Part shown: positions 46,968 through 56,064 of the stretch, piece by piece | Layout of the letters: each line of letters begins with the position of its first letter | Position numbering within the stretch: position 1 is the stretch's first letter | Source of the DNA: Calothrix sp. PCC 6303 | GTDB lineage: Bacteria; Cyanobacteriota; Cyanobacteriia; Cyanobacteriales; Nostocaceae | Assembly (NCBI RefSeq): GCF_000317435.1 | Contig: NC_019751.1 | Span: forward strand, 806,001 to 870,000 | Length of the DNA: 64,000 nucleotides | Direction: 5' to 3' | Made by a program: the position numbers and the translations under genes | The notes under the pieces: model-generated | Told to the model about the DNA's origin: nothing | What the model saw: the letters and a program-made list of their open reading frames with translations, nothing else | Databases searched by the model: none

Positions 46968-49559
46968 TTATTTATCTTTAAATGTCCATACACCATCATC
47001 CCAATCATTATCAGATGGGGGACTTTGCAACCAATGCTGACAACGACGTACATGTAACATTGATGCGCGATCATTTTGGTCTATTTCCAAAATCTTTTGG
47101 AATTCGGCTTTTGCTGATTCAAATTGACGGTTGACGTAATAATCTCGTCCGCGATGATAATGTTCGATAATGGTGATTTTTTTGCCATCCACTGGATCAC
47201 TACGTAAACCCACTAATTCATAAATTGCTACTGGCTCATTTCGACCTTTAACACGGATGTAATCTAATTCCCTTGCCCAAATTTTGTCTTGGCAAGGCTT
47301 ATAAGTGTTATCGCTGAGGATAATATCACATGCATAATGTTTACTTACACTTTCTAGACGGGAACCTAAGTTAACACCATCACCAATGGCGGTAAATTCC
47401 ATCCGTTTGCTGGAACCAATGTTACCGCTAATTACAGTATCAGAGTTGATGCCAATACCGATATCAATTCGGGGTTTATTGACGGCGTAACGCTGATGGT
47501 TGAATTCTTTTAGACGCTGCCGCATTTCCAAAGATGTACGAACTGCCATCCAAGCATGATCTTGGAGGGGTAGAGGTGAACCAAATACCGCCATAATGGC
47601 ATCACCGATGTATTTATCTAGGGTTCCTTTGTGTTTGAATACTGCCTCAACCATGGATTCAAAGTATTCATTTAACATGCTTACCACTTCCTCTGCTTCC
47701 AGGTTTTCGGTGAGGGTGGTGTAACCGCGAATATCAGAAAATAGGATCGAAACCTCTTTGCGATCGCCTCCTAGCTTCGCATCGTCTAATTTCAATAATT
47801 CTTCGGCTAGTTCCTGTGTCATGTAGCGGTACATGGTGCTTTTGAGGCGCTTTTCGTCACTGATATCTTCCATAACTACCAATGCACCCCGCACCTGCTT
47901 GTGATCAACAGCATCAGCAATGCTGTTGATGGAAAGGTTGATACTATGTTGTTCTTTGGAACTACTCAACAGAATCCGATCGGGGTAATATTGTTGGCTA
48001 TATTTAATATCCGTAACATCCAAGGCATCTTGATACCATTTGGTAAAGTCACCCTCTTTAATGGCAATGACATCTGCGATGGATTTACCTTCAAGGCGAT
48101 CGTCTACTTCTAAACCTAGTAGACGTTTCGCGCTTTCGTTTGCAGCTATGATACTACCGTTTTTATCGGTGGAAATCACCCCATTGGAAAGACTTCGCAA
48201 GATATCCCGCTGCATCTGTTCCTGTTGCTTGACAGTATCAAACAATTGTGCGTTTTGGAGGGCAACCCCAGCTTGGATGTTGAAAGCTTCCATAAAGTCT
48301 TCATCGTTGCGATCAAAACTAGCTTGGAAGCATTCGGGGGCTTTGGGCCAACGGGCGGGGTTATAATTGGGAAAATCGCCTGTTTTCTTCTTATTAACTA
48401 ACTGAGTCACACCAATTAATTTTTGATCGGCGTTGAAAACTGGCATACAAAGCAAACTACAGGTACGGTAGCCATTTTGTTGATCTAATTGTTTGGCGGT
48501 GTCAGAATCAAGATGATTGTACAAATCAAAGGCAATATTTAAGGTTTTTCCAGATGCGGCAACTTGCCCCACAAAACCCCTCCCAATGGGGACACGCATT
48601 TCTTTTTTAGAACCATCAGCTTGCGGTAACTTCGTCCACAGTTCAGTGCGATCGCTATTTAATAACCACAGTGTACTACGGTCGGCATTCATTAGTTCTT
48701 TTGCCTCATCCATCACCCGTTTGAGGGTATCTTCCAAATCCAAACTGCTTTGAGACAAGGATTTAATTGCCTTCATTAATGCCGCAGCTGCCCTTTGTTT
48801 TTGGGTAGCAACGTAAAATGAACGGGAGGATTCGAGAATCAGACGAATTGATAAGGCAAATTCTTGGAATAATTGTTCATCTGCGTGGCTAAATCCACAC
48901 ATATCAATGCGATTTTCCAACGGAATAGATTCATCACCGTGGTGAGATTTCAATTTATTCAGCAACTGTACCACAGCTACTAATTTCCCTTCTTCATTCA
49001 GTAGGGGTAATGCCAACATAGTGTAGGTGCGGTAACCAGTGCGTGTTTCCTGTTGTTTGGCAAAAATCGAGCGGGGATCATCATAAAAGTCAAAGGGAAT
49101 ATTGACGACTTTTTTGTTAACTGCCACTTCCCCAGCGATTCCCTTATCAGCAGGGATGCGAATTTCTAAAGTGCGATCGCCTTCACCAGCTGCGACAATA
49201 GACCATAGCTCTTGCTTTTCTTCATCTAGTAAAAATATTGTTGTTCTATCTGCTCCCAACAACTCCCCGGTTTTCAGGGTAATCGATTGTAACATTTCTT
49301 GGAGAACAGTTTCAAACCCTTGGGAATCTAGCATTGATAGGGTTTGATTGACAATTATCAGCTTTTGTTCGACTTCCGTCACCACCTGCTTAAAGGTATC
49401 TTTCGTCAGGGGTGCCAAAAAACTCGAAATTGTCCCCTGTCGTTGAGAAAGCGCACCAACTGGGACGGTTTGTGATGATTGTAAGTCGTGGTTGTCCTGA
49501 TAACCAATACCAGCCATTAAATCAGTAGTTGTTTCGCAACTACGTTGTTGGAGATGCAT
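46968..49559 (-). CDS. cyaB: CyaB-type adenylate cyclase (GAF-GAF-PAS-cyclase)
   Basis: 863 residues, matching the layout and length of Anabaena CyaB1/CyaB2. GAF-A lies at about 70-230 (NKKVVNIPFDFYDD), GAF-B at 265-440 (GKTLNIAFDLYNHLDS), PAS at 450-570 and the class III catalytic domain at about 595-780. The tail (about 785-850) is TPR-like (YYVNRQFESAKAEFQKILEIDQ). The metal aspartates are in ILFSDIRGYT and KYIGDAIMAVFG. The purine-binding Asp is replaced by Thr in RMEFTAIGD, as in CyaB1. The tandem GAF domains probably bind cAMP and raise activity in the manner described for CyaB1. Which of the paralogues this is cannot be decided. Confidence 0.93.
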   Translation of the reverse strand: MHLQQRSCETTTDLMAGIGYQDNHDLQSSQTVPVGALSQRQGTISSFLAPLTKDTFKQVVTEVEQKLIIVNQTLSMLDSQGFETVLQEMLQSITLKTGELLGADRTTIFLLDEEKQELWSIVAAGEGDRTLEIRIPADKGIAGEVAVNKKVVNIPFDFYDDPRSIFAKQQETRTGYRTYTMLALPLLNEEGKLVAVVQLLNKLKSHHGDESIPLENRIDMCGFSHADEQLFQEFALSIRLILESSRSFYVATQKQRAAAALMKAIKSLSQSSLDLEDTLKRVMDEAKELMNADRSTLWLLNSDRTELWTKLPQADGSKKEMRVPIGRGFVGQVAASGKTLNIAFDLYNHLDSDTAKQLDQQNGYRTCSLLCMPVFNADQKLIGVTQLVNKKKTGDFPNYNPARWPKAPECFQASFDRNDEDFMEAFNIQAGVALQNAQLFDTVKQQEQMQRDILRSLSNGVISTDKNGSIIAANESAKRLLGLEVDDRLEGKSIADVIAIKEGDFTKWYQDALDVTDIKYSQQYYPDRILLSSSKEQHSINLSINSIADAVDHKQVRGALVVMEDISDEKRLKSTMYRYMTQELAEELLKLDDAKLGGDRKEVSILFSDIRGYTTLTENLEAEEVVSMLNEYFESMVEAVFKHKGTLDKYIGDAIMAVFGSPLPLQDHAWMAVRTSLEMRQRLKEFNHQRYAVNKPRIDIGIGINSDTVISGNIGSSKRMEFTAIGDGVNLGSRLESVSKHYACDIILSDNTYKPCQDKIWARELDYIRVKGRNEPVAIYELVGLRSDPVDGKKITIIEHYHRGRDYYVNRQFESAKAEFQKILEIDQNDRASMLHVRRCQHWLQSPPSDNDWDDGVWTFKDK

Positions 49560-49859
49560 AGTTAATTTTTGATATGAGATTTGATTTAAGGAGTTTTAAC
49601 AGTGAACAGTTATCAGTTATCAGTAAAGAGTGATGTATTTATCATTTACATCAAAGTCCCCCACCTTGTTTGCTCTTCAGTAGAGTATTCAAGCGTCTCA
49701 TGGAGAAGTGTCAAATTCCCAACTGAAACTGTGGTAGCTGTTCGCTGATAACCGATAACTGTTTTAACAATGTTTTTATGAATACGGGTGTTGTTTTTTG
49801 CTACAATATACTGAACAGTATCCATAGTTTAATCGTTGACAACGCTAGCGTCATCCTTG
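49560..49859. other. Spacer with ATCAGTT-type tandem repeats
   Basis: Contains AACAGTTATCAGTTATCAG (49606-49625) and GATAACCGATAACTG (49746-49762), members of a short repeat type also seen near 6950, 14350 and 14630. The TpsB terminator, if any, is not obvious. Confidence 0.5.
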
Positions 49860-51638
49860 TTAAAACGGACTTGTTGTGATTGAAAAATACAATCCGCTTT
49901 CTTGCCACGTATGATCACGGGAATCTACCGATACCAGAGGGAATCCCCAATCCAGTCGTGCAGTTATGCGATCGCTTGTTAGCTGCAAGCCTAGTCCAAC
50001 TCCTGCCAGGATGTTATTTGTGAGGGGATTTTTCCCGCCACTATTCCAAGCACTACCGAGATCAAAAAAGGGAACTAAATGAAGTGTGGTTTTTGACTTT
50101 TCCCACACAGGAACACGGGCTTCTGCTGACAGTAATAAACCGTTGTCTGCGAGTAAAAAGTCTTGGCGATAACCCCTAACACTACTTAAACCACCGAGAG
50201 CAAATTGCTCTGATGATAGAAGTTTTCGGTCAGATAACTGAAAATCACCACGTAATAAAAGTGACGTACTCTGTGACAGTAGACGTACCCATTGACCTTG
50301 ACCACGCCAGGTAACAAAACGGCTATCGGGAGCATCGTCATTGATGGTAGCATCGAAAGCATCAACACCGAAACTAAATTGCGATCGCGCAGCAATAACT
50401 TGACGGCTATTTCGGGATGTCCATTCCTGAGAAAACCGCACTGCCGAAACCCGCGTTTCCCCTTTGGCATTTGCACCTACAGAAAGGGAATAAGGTTTAT
50501 TTAGTAACGATGTTTCACTTTCCCGCCGTGATAAACTCAAACCCAAGGTAAAGTTTTTGCTAGGAGTTTGAATCAGTGGTTGCTGAAAGCTCAAATCGTA
50601 GTAGCGAGAATTTGAGCCAATATCCAAACGCTGAAACGGTTTTTCGATAATATTGCTGGATGCACTTCCATAGGAAAAATTTAAGGCTCCATTGTAGGCA
50701 TTGACTGGTAAGTTGTAACTAAAATCTAAGCCGTCACTTCCATTCGTTTGACTATAACCAACTGATAAACTATCTCCTAAGCCCAATAAACTCCCTTCTG
50801 TAACTTGGAAACGACGACGAACACTACCAACGCTAGGGGAACGGCTATTATCCAAGCTAATTTGGCTACTAAAGGTATCAGGTTGTTTAATCTCGATTTC
50901 CAACAGGTTTAACCCAAAACGAGAACCAGTTATTAATTGCGCTGACAAATTTCCAATTAATGGATCTGATTGTAAAAGCTGTAAAGCTTTAAGTAAACGA
51001 GGTATATTTAGAGGCTTTTTACTTGCCAAAGCAATCCGACTTCGGACATAATCAGGCTGGAGACGACCTAACCCCAAAATATTAATAGCTTCTAATTCTC
51101 CCTCCACAATCTTGATTTTAACTACACTATCATCGAGGGTTTGGGGAATAATTACAGCGCCGGAAGTTAAGTAACCACGGTCGAGATATAGTTGTGTAAT
51201 GAGCGAACGGGCTTGGAGTAATTGCGTTAAGGAAAGACGCTGATTAGTATAAGGTTTGAGAACCTCGCTCAACTCCCCTTGAGAAAATATCGTACTACCC
51301 TCAACCTGGAAAGATTTTACAAAAAAATCCCCAGAAACCGGTTTTTGTAATGGTTGAGAAGTTTCTGGTTCCAGCTTACCTGGATTCAACAGTTCGTTTG
51401 CAGGTGGTAACTTTGGCGGTAATTGGGGGATAGTGGGAGGAGTTGAAGGGGGAATAACATCTTGTGGTGGAATCTGAGCTTGAGCAGGAATACCGCTTAA
51501 TATTAAGTAACTCAGTGATTGTACAATCGAGCTTTGCCCAGATTTCGCAAAAACACTAAACCAAGGAAAATCTAAAATAACATCATGCAAGTAACGTGTT
51601 AAATGGATCAAGCCTGAAGATAACTTGTATAGTGGCAT
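49860..51638 (-). CDS. ShlB/FhaC-type two-partner secretion transporter (TpsB)
   Basis: 592 residues. The N-terminal ~60 residues are a weak signal region (SYLILSGIPAQAQ), followed by a Pro-rich linker (64-95). One or two POTRA domains occupy about 100-250 (FFVKSFQVEGSTIFSQGEL), then a 16-strand barrel (about 265-592). The VRGYRQ motif of the Omp85/TpsB family and the terminal Phe of outer-membrane barrels are present. TpsB proteins export a large TpsA partner, such as a haemagglutinin-like protein. No TpsA gene is visible in this window, so it is an orphan here. Confidence 0.9.
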   Translation of the reverse strand: MPLYKLSSGLIHLTRYLHDVILDFPWFSVFAKSGQSSIVQSLSYLILSGIPAQAQIPPQDVIPPSTPPTIPQLPPKLPPANELLNPGKLEPETSQPLQKPVSGDFFVKSFQVEGSTIFSQGELSEVLKPYTNQRLSLTQLLQARSLITQLYLDRGYLTSGAVIIPQTLDDSVVKIKIVEGELEAINILGLGRLQPDYVRSRIALASKKPLNIPRLLKALQLLQSDPLIGNLSAQLITGSRFGLNLLEIEIKQPDTFSSQISLDNSRSPSVGSVRRRFQVTEGSLLGLGDSLSVGYSQTNGSDGLDFSYNLPVNAYNGALNFSYGSASSNIIEKPFQRLDIGSNSRYYDLSFQQPLIQTPSKNFTLGLSLSRRESETSLLNKPYSLSVGANAKGETRVSAVRFSQEWTSRNSRQVIAARSQFSFGVDAFDATINDDAPDSRFVTWRGQGQWVRLLSQSTSLLLRGDFQLSDRKLLSSEQFALGGLSSVRGYRQDFLLADNGLLLSAEARVPVWEKSKTTLHLVPFFDLGSAWNSGGKNPLTNNILAGVGLGLQLTSDRITARLDWGFPLVSVDSRDHTWQESGLYFSITTSPF

Positions 51639-51955
51639 TCAATATCCATTCCTTGAATAGTCCTGATTAAATAGTCCTGAGTGCCGAGTGCAAGGTTATC
51701 ACCAAAGTTGAGGGATTGAATAGGGAAACAAGTGTGTTCTTTAAAGGAAATTATTTATAGTGTTCCCAAAGTTGAGGCAAAACTAACAGGAGTGGGAATT
51801 TTTACCTGAGGTAGGACAGCTAATCCTACCTACGTAGTGCTTGACTATACAAAAAAATGTGATCAATGGCTTAATCAACTCACAATAGATGACTTTCTTG
51901 ACATACTCCCCGGCGTGTTGCTTGCCGCCGAAGGCTACGCACGGGGATTCTAGCT
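51639..51955. other. Spacer and predicted IS605-type right end
   Basis: The part next to tnpB (51901-51950) contains TACTCCCCGGCGTG followed by CACGGGGATTCTA, an imperfect hairpin like the right ends of cyanobacterial tnpB elements, with a GCTTGCCGCCGAAGGCTACGC repeat in its loop. The rest, 51639-51900, has only AT-rich DNA and a GTAGGACAGCTAATCCTAC hairpin at 51813-51831. A guide RNA (omega RNA) would be expected to come from here. Confidence 0.55.
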
Positions 51956-53152
51956 TCAAGCAGCAATTGCAGGACTAGCCTGTCTGACATCACCTAAGCT
52001 AACAGTCGATGCCCCGACTGCTTGAATATTTTTAGCGGCGTTTTCGTCTCTTCCATTAACCGATTGACAAGAGGGACAACGCCACTCTCGAACTGATAAA
52101 TCTAGTTTTTCTAGAACGTGTCCACACTGAGAACAAGTCTTACTGCTGGGATACCATTGGTCAATGAACACAACTAATTTGTTTTTCTTCTTAGCAACCC
52201 ATTCTAATATTTGTAGAAACTCACCGAAAGCCAAATCTGAGATTTTTCTACCCCAAAGACGTTGCATTCCCTTGAGATTTAGGGTTTCAAAGCAGAGAAT
52301 ATCAAACTTGTCAGTTAATTCATGGGCTAACTTCCAAAACCAATCACGCCTACGGTTAGAAATATCTTCGTATTTGCGTACTAAATTTTTCCTTGCCCGT
52401 TCTCGGTTAGCCGTTCGCGTAGCGTCTCCGAAGGAGACACCTTTTACTTTTCTGGAGTGGTGACGACTTGCGCTCTTTAGTATTTTCAGCGATTGCTTGA
52501 GGAATTGGGGAGACTCAATTTCAGCTCCATTTGAACAAGTGAGGAATGTACGCAAACCAAAATCAAAACCAGCGATTTTACTCGTCTTAACTTCAACTTC
52601 TGGTTTACTGCCTTCATCAAGCGCAAAGTCGGCGGGGTCGGTTTCCGTCCCGTCGAACTTTGTAAGAACAACCACAACCATAAACAACTCACCCAAAGGT
52701 GTACGCTTTATGGTCAAGGTTTTGACTGTTCCCTCAATCTCTCTAGACTTCCAAAACTGATAAACTCGACTACCAATTTTTACCCTATTGCTACCTAAAA
52801 ACTTATATCCTGCTTGCTTTAGAGTGAATGACTTATACTTTTTTACCTTCTTAAATCCTGGCGGTCTAACTCCTTTTTTGTTGTGTTTAAAAAACAACTG
52901 GTAGGCTTTCTCAATGCGTTGACAAATATCTTGCACTGCTTGAGAACCTACTAACTGCCAAAACTCTTTGCGCTTACGAAGTTTTGCAATATGAGACTGA
53001 AGTTTTGCGCTCGGCAAGTGTTTACCCCACATCCGATAATATCTTTTGTGGAGAGCAATACAGTGGTTGTAGATTATCCCAGCAGCATTGATTGACCGCT
53101 TGAGAAATCTATTCCGCTTGTGTTGATATAACTTGAACTTCAGTGTTTTCAT
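51956..53152 (-). CDS. tnpB: TnpB, IS200/IS605-family RNA-guided nuclease
   Basis: 398 residues from the ATG at 53150-53152; an open frame 43 codons longer exists upstream but is not conserved-looking. The RuvC-like residues are D197 (GFDFGLR), E289 (FETLNLK) and D369 (GRDENAAKN), and the zinc finger is CSQCGHV...CPSC. All are intact, so it is probably active or recently active. No tnpA transposase gene lies next to it, so this is a stand-alone tnpB element. A short palindromic repeat is inserted in frame (see next entry). Confidence 0.94.
   Translation of the reverse strand: MKTLKFKLYQHKRNRFLKRSINAAGIIYNHCIALHKRYYRMWGKHLPSAKLQSHIAKLRKRKEFWQLVGSQAVQDICQRIEKAYQLFFKHNKKGVRPPGFKKVKKYKSFTLKQAGYKFLGSNRVKIGSRVYQFWKSREIEGTVKTLTIKRTPLGELFMVVVVLTKFDGTETDPADFALDEGSKPEVEVKTSKIAGFDFGLRTFLTCSNGAEIESPQFLKQSLKILKSASRHHSRKVKGVSFGDATRTANRERARKNLVRKYEDISNRRRDWFWKLAHELTDKFDILCFETLNLKGMQRLWGRKISDLAFGEFLQILEWVAKKKNKLVVFIDQWYPSSKTCSQCGHVLEKLDLSVREWRCPSCQSVNGRDENAAKNIQAVGASTVSLGDVRQASPAIAA
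52411..52440. repeat. Palindromic repeat inserted in frame inside tnpB
   Basis: GTCTCC and GGAGAC arms with a GAA centre, plus GCTACGCGAACGG. It encodes VSFGDATRT between the conserved-looking HSRKVKG and ANRERARKN of TnpB, adding about nine residues and keeping the frame. The same GTAGCG/GGAGAC-type repeat family occurs between genes in the window. Confidence 0.65.
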
Positions 53153-53414
53153 GCTAATAACGAACTTTGAGGCTTTAATTCCCCTGCCTAACGACGGCTG
53201 TCCGTTTTGTTTCGGGGAAAAATCCGCGTCACAAAAATTACTTGCGACTTGTTTTAATACCGCTCCATAGTCGGCATCCAAGTATATTATGTTTCCCGAC
53301 TCCCAAATATATACCTTGATGTACTAGACTTGAGTCCCCATTTTCTGGTAGTAATCGTACATCGTTCAATTCCAATCTATCTGGATTCAATATGTTGCTC
53401 ACCAGGGATAAAAA
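53153..53414. other. Likely left end of the tnpB element and upstream region
   Basis: Contains a GGACAGCCG/CGGCTGTCC-like stretch near 53188-53205, then AT-rich DNA. The exact left end cannot be placed. Confidence 0.4.
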
Positions 53415-54710
53415 ATGGAATACTCAAATTCTCCAACCAAGGTAGAACAGTTAGATACCAAAGTAGAAGGAGGAAAAATCGTCCTTTTAGAACCAACAAT
53501 ACCAGTTGTTGAAACTTTGGAAGTTCAACAATCCCCGTCAGTTAGTGAAAAATTAAATGTTCTTCGGCTGATTCTGCTAACCTTGTTTGGTGCTAGTGCG
53601 ATCGCACTCTCAATTATCGGCTTACGTCGCTGGCAATATGCCCAAAGTTATGAGGAAACTAGTCGCGCATATGTGACTAATAATACTAGTTCTGTTTATT
53701 CGAGAATTTATGGTAAGGTATTAAAAGTCAACGTTAAAAACAATAAAATTGTCAAAAAAGGTTCAATTCTAGCTAATTTAGACCCCCAAGAGTATCAAAC
53801 TAAGTTACGACAAGCCGAGGCTAATTTAGTTATATCTACTGAGCAAGCAAGAGTTTTACAGTTAAAGTTTAACGCGGCATCTCAAAGTCTGCAAAAAAAG
53901 AAAAAAGATCAAACACCGCAACCACAACTTGATGCGAGTATTGCCCAAGCATTAACAAGATTAAAAATTGCTCAAATTCAATTACGTCAATTTGAAACTA
54001 AGTTTATTCCCTCAGAACTAAATTATCAGCGCATTAACAAGTTACACCAAGCCGGATTTGTCAACATCACAGTTGTCAATCAAGCTAAATCGAAGTATGA
54101 CAAGAATTTCATACAACGTCAAAAATTATTAGCACAAATTGCAGCACAGCAAAATGTAGTTAAGTTGGAAGCAAATAAGTTGGAAACCGCTACACAAAAA
54201 CCTGATATTAGCCAGCAAGTAGAAGCACGGCTCCAACAAGCAAACCTTCAGCAGGAATATGAGATTAGTAGATTACATCAGCTTGCAGGCAAAAGCGCGA
54301 TCGCGCAAGCCGAAAAACAACTAAAAATTGCTAAATATCAACTCAGCTACACAAAAATAGTCGCCCCCATAGATGCCAAGGTCGATATAGTTCGGGTACA
54401 AGTAGGAGATAAAATCAAACAAAAGCAACACCTAATTGCCCTAGAACAGCAAAAACCTTGGATAACCGCTAACTTTGAATCAAACCAGTTAAAAAGAATC
54501 AAAGCTGGACAAAACGTCCAAATTCAAATTAACTCTCTACCAAATCAAATTTTTTCCGGCAAAATTCAAAAAATCCTCCCCCCTAACAAGCTTTACCAAT
54601 CACAAACACCCGTACAAATCACCTTTAACACAAAACCTTCACAAGCTGAACAATCCAAAATTATCTCCGGTGTCCCAGCAACAGTTAAAGTACAATTAAA
54701 AAATAAGTAA
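53415..54710 (+). CDS. HlyD/EmrA-type membrane fusion protein
   Basis: 431 residues. One membrane helix at about 56-74, two lipoyl-like halves (about 95-120 and 330-400) and a long alpha-helical coiled coil between (about 130-290, rich in Gln/Ala/Lys). It fits the periplasmic adaptor of a type I secretion or drug-efflux system of the EmrA/HlyD group. No ABC or MFS partner gene is next to it, so the partner must be elsewhere. It is divergent from tnpB. Confidence 0.88.
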   Translation: MEYSNSPTKVEQLDTKVEGGKIVLLEPTIPVVETLEVQQSPSVSEKLNVLRLILLTLFGASAIALSIIGLRRWQYAQSYEETSRAYVTNNTSSVYSRIYGKVLKVNVKNNKIVKKGSILANLDPQEYQTKLRQAEANLVISTEQARVLQLKFNAASQSLQKKKKDQTPQPQLDASIAQALTRLKIAQIQLRQFETKFIPSELNYQRINKLHQAGFVNITVVNQAKSKYDKNFIQRQKLLAQIAAQQNVVKLEANKLETATQKPDISQQVEARLQQANLQQEYEISRLHQLAGKSAIAQAEKQLKIAKYQLSYTKIVAPIDAKVDIVRVQVGDKIKQKQHLIALEQQKPWITANFESNQLKRIKAGQNVQIQINSLPNQIFSGKIQKILPPNKLYQSQTPVQITFNTKPSQAEQSKIISGVPATVKVQLKNK

Positions 54711-54836
54711 TGAGTATGTTTTGTAACGGTAATTTAACAAGGCACTTTGCGAGGTCATCCGATGGAAGCAAACAGTGGATTAAGTATCCAATTAATTGTT
54801 GGAATCAGCGCTTAAACAATTAATCTTTCACCTTCC

Positions 54837-56063
54837 TCAGTTCGTCGTCCCTTGGTTGCTTGTAAAGCTTTCAAAAATCACAGGTGAACTTTCCCCACTA
54901 TCATCACAATTAATAATTGTGACAGTTTGATCCAGTTCTCGACGCATAATTAGATTATCAGCAGAATAGGTTTTATCCTGCTGTTGAGTTTCCACATTTA
55001 TGGGGTTAAAACCTAGCAAAATATATCCTTTCGCAGATTTATATAACTGCATAGTTTGATCAACCACCTTAAGATTTCCTGCTTCAAGAGTCACAATTCG
55101 CATTTTTCCTGACTGATCTTGCATTTTCAATCTCCCCACATAAGTATCTCCCCTTGTAGCCCATTCCAGCTTAAAATCTCCAGTAATATTATCGTTACTA
55201 CCAGGATTAAGTATTAGTAAAGGTTTTCCACAGAGTTTATATGTGCGAGGAGCATCAAAATTACTAACTTTGATATCATCTAATGTGACTCCTTCTAAAA
55301 AAGCCATGACTTTAGTCGGAATATTAATTGTTTCTTGGGGTGCAATAGAATCTGTTGTTTCGGGAGTCCTTACTGGTGAAGATGTTGGTGCTACGGATGT
55401 TGTTTCTTGAGGAGCGCTAGCAGAATTTACACCTGAATTTTCCGATACGAAATTAGTTGTTGGCAATTGGGATAAAACTATCCTACCAACTAAAGTGGAA
55501 ACAACTAATAAAACTGCCAATGGAGTCCAGTTAATCTTTCTATTTTGCCCTTGATCATTAACCACTAAACATCTAGCGATAATATCATGGAGAGCTTGTT
55601 TTTCTGGTGTAAACCAAGCCATTGAATAACCGATTACCAAAATCAAAAATGAAATTAGAGCTAGTAATGCAGTAATAATAAAGTATGGAGAATCTTCTGC
55701 TCCTGTACTTTGTCCTAATACTCCAATAAAAATCCCAACAAAAAGAACAACTAGCCAGATAGCCTTGCCAAAATATCTTACTGAGGCTTGAGCAAAAGAG
55801 ATTCTCTGTCCATTTTTATTGGTGACACAAATCTCTAGTAACTTTTTTCCAAATGTAGCTTGGAGGCTGGAACTTTCCATCATAGAAAAGTAGAGCCAAG
55901 AAAATACCAAGCTAAATAGACCATGCATAATGTCTTGGACATTATTATATTCTTTAGGAGGAAATCCAAAAGGGATAACCTGTAAAAAAATTAAGATAAT
56001 TCCATCAATTAAAGTGGCTACAAATCTTTTAAAAATTCCAGCATAAGGATTATTTAAAGACAT
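54837..56063 (-). CDS. RDD-domain membrane protein with C-terminal soluble domain
   Basis: 408 residues. The RDD domain (about 8-165) has four helices and the ATFGKKLLEICV motif; HDIIARCLVV ends it. A fifth helix (about 183-197) is followed by a Ser/Thr/Pro-rich linker (about 212-245) and a ~150-residue outward or periplasmic domain with two cysteines. I do not recognise the C-terminal domain. The kinase-RDD gene is 1 base upstream, so the pair is co-transcribed and probably works together at the membrane. Confidence 0.82.
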   Translation of the reverse strand: MSLNNPYAGIFKRFVATLIDGIILIFLQVIPFGFPPKEYNNVQDIMHGLFSLVFSWLYFSMMESSSLQATFGKKLLEICVTNKNGQRISFAQASVRYFGKAIWLVVLFVGIFIGVLGQSTGAEDSPYFIITALLALISFLILVIGYSMAWFTPEKQALHDIIARCLVVNDQGQNRKINWTPLAVLLVVSTLVGRIVLSQLPTTNFVSENSGVNSASAPQETTSVAPTSSPVRTPETTDSIAPQETINIPTKVMAFLEGVTLDDIKVSNFDAPRTYKLCGKPLLILNPGSNDNITGDFKLEWATRGDTYVGRLKMQDQSGKMRIVTLEAGNLKVVDQTMQLYKSAKGYILLGFNPINVETQQQDKTYSADNLIMRRELDQTVTIINCDDSGESSPVIFESFTSNQGTTN

Positions 56064-56064
56064 T

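Noticed and set aside
49600-49770. CRISPR-like repeats
   Set aside because: The repeats are short (about 7 bases), adjacent and lack regular spacers; no cas gene is nearby.
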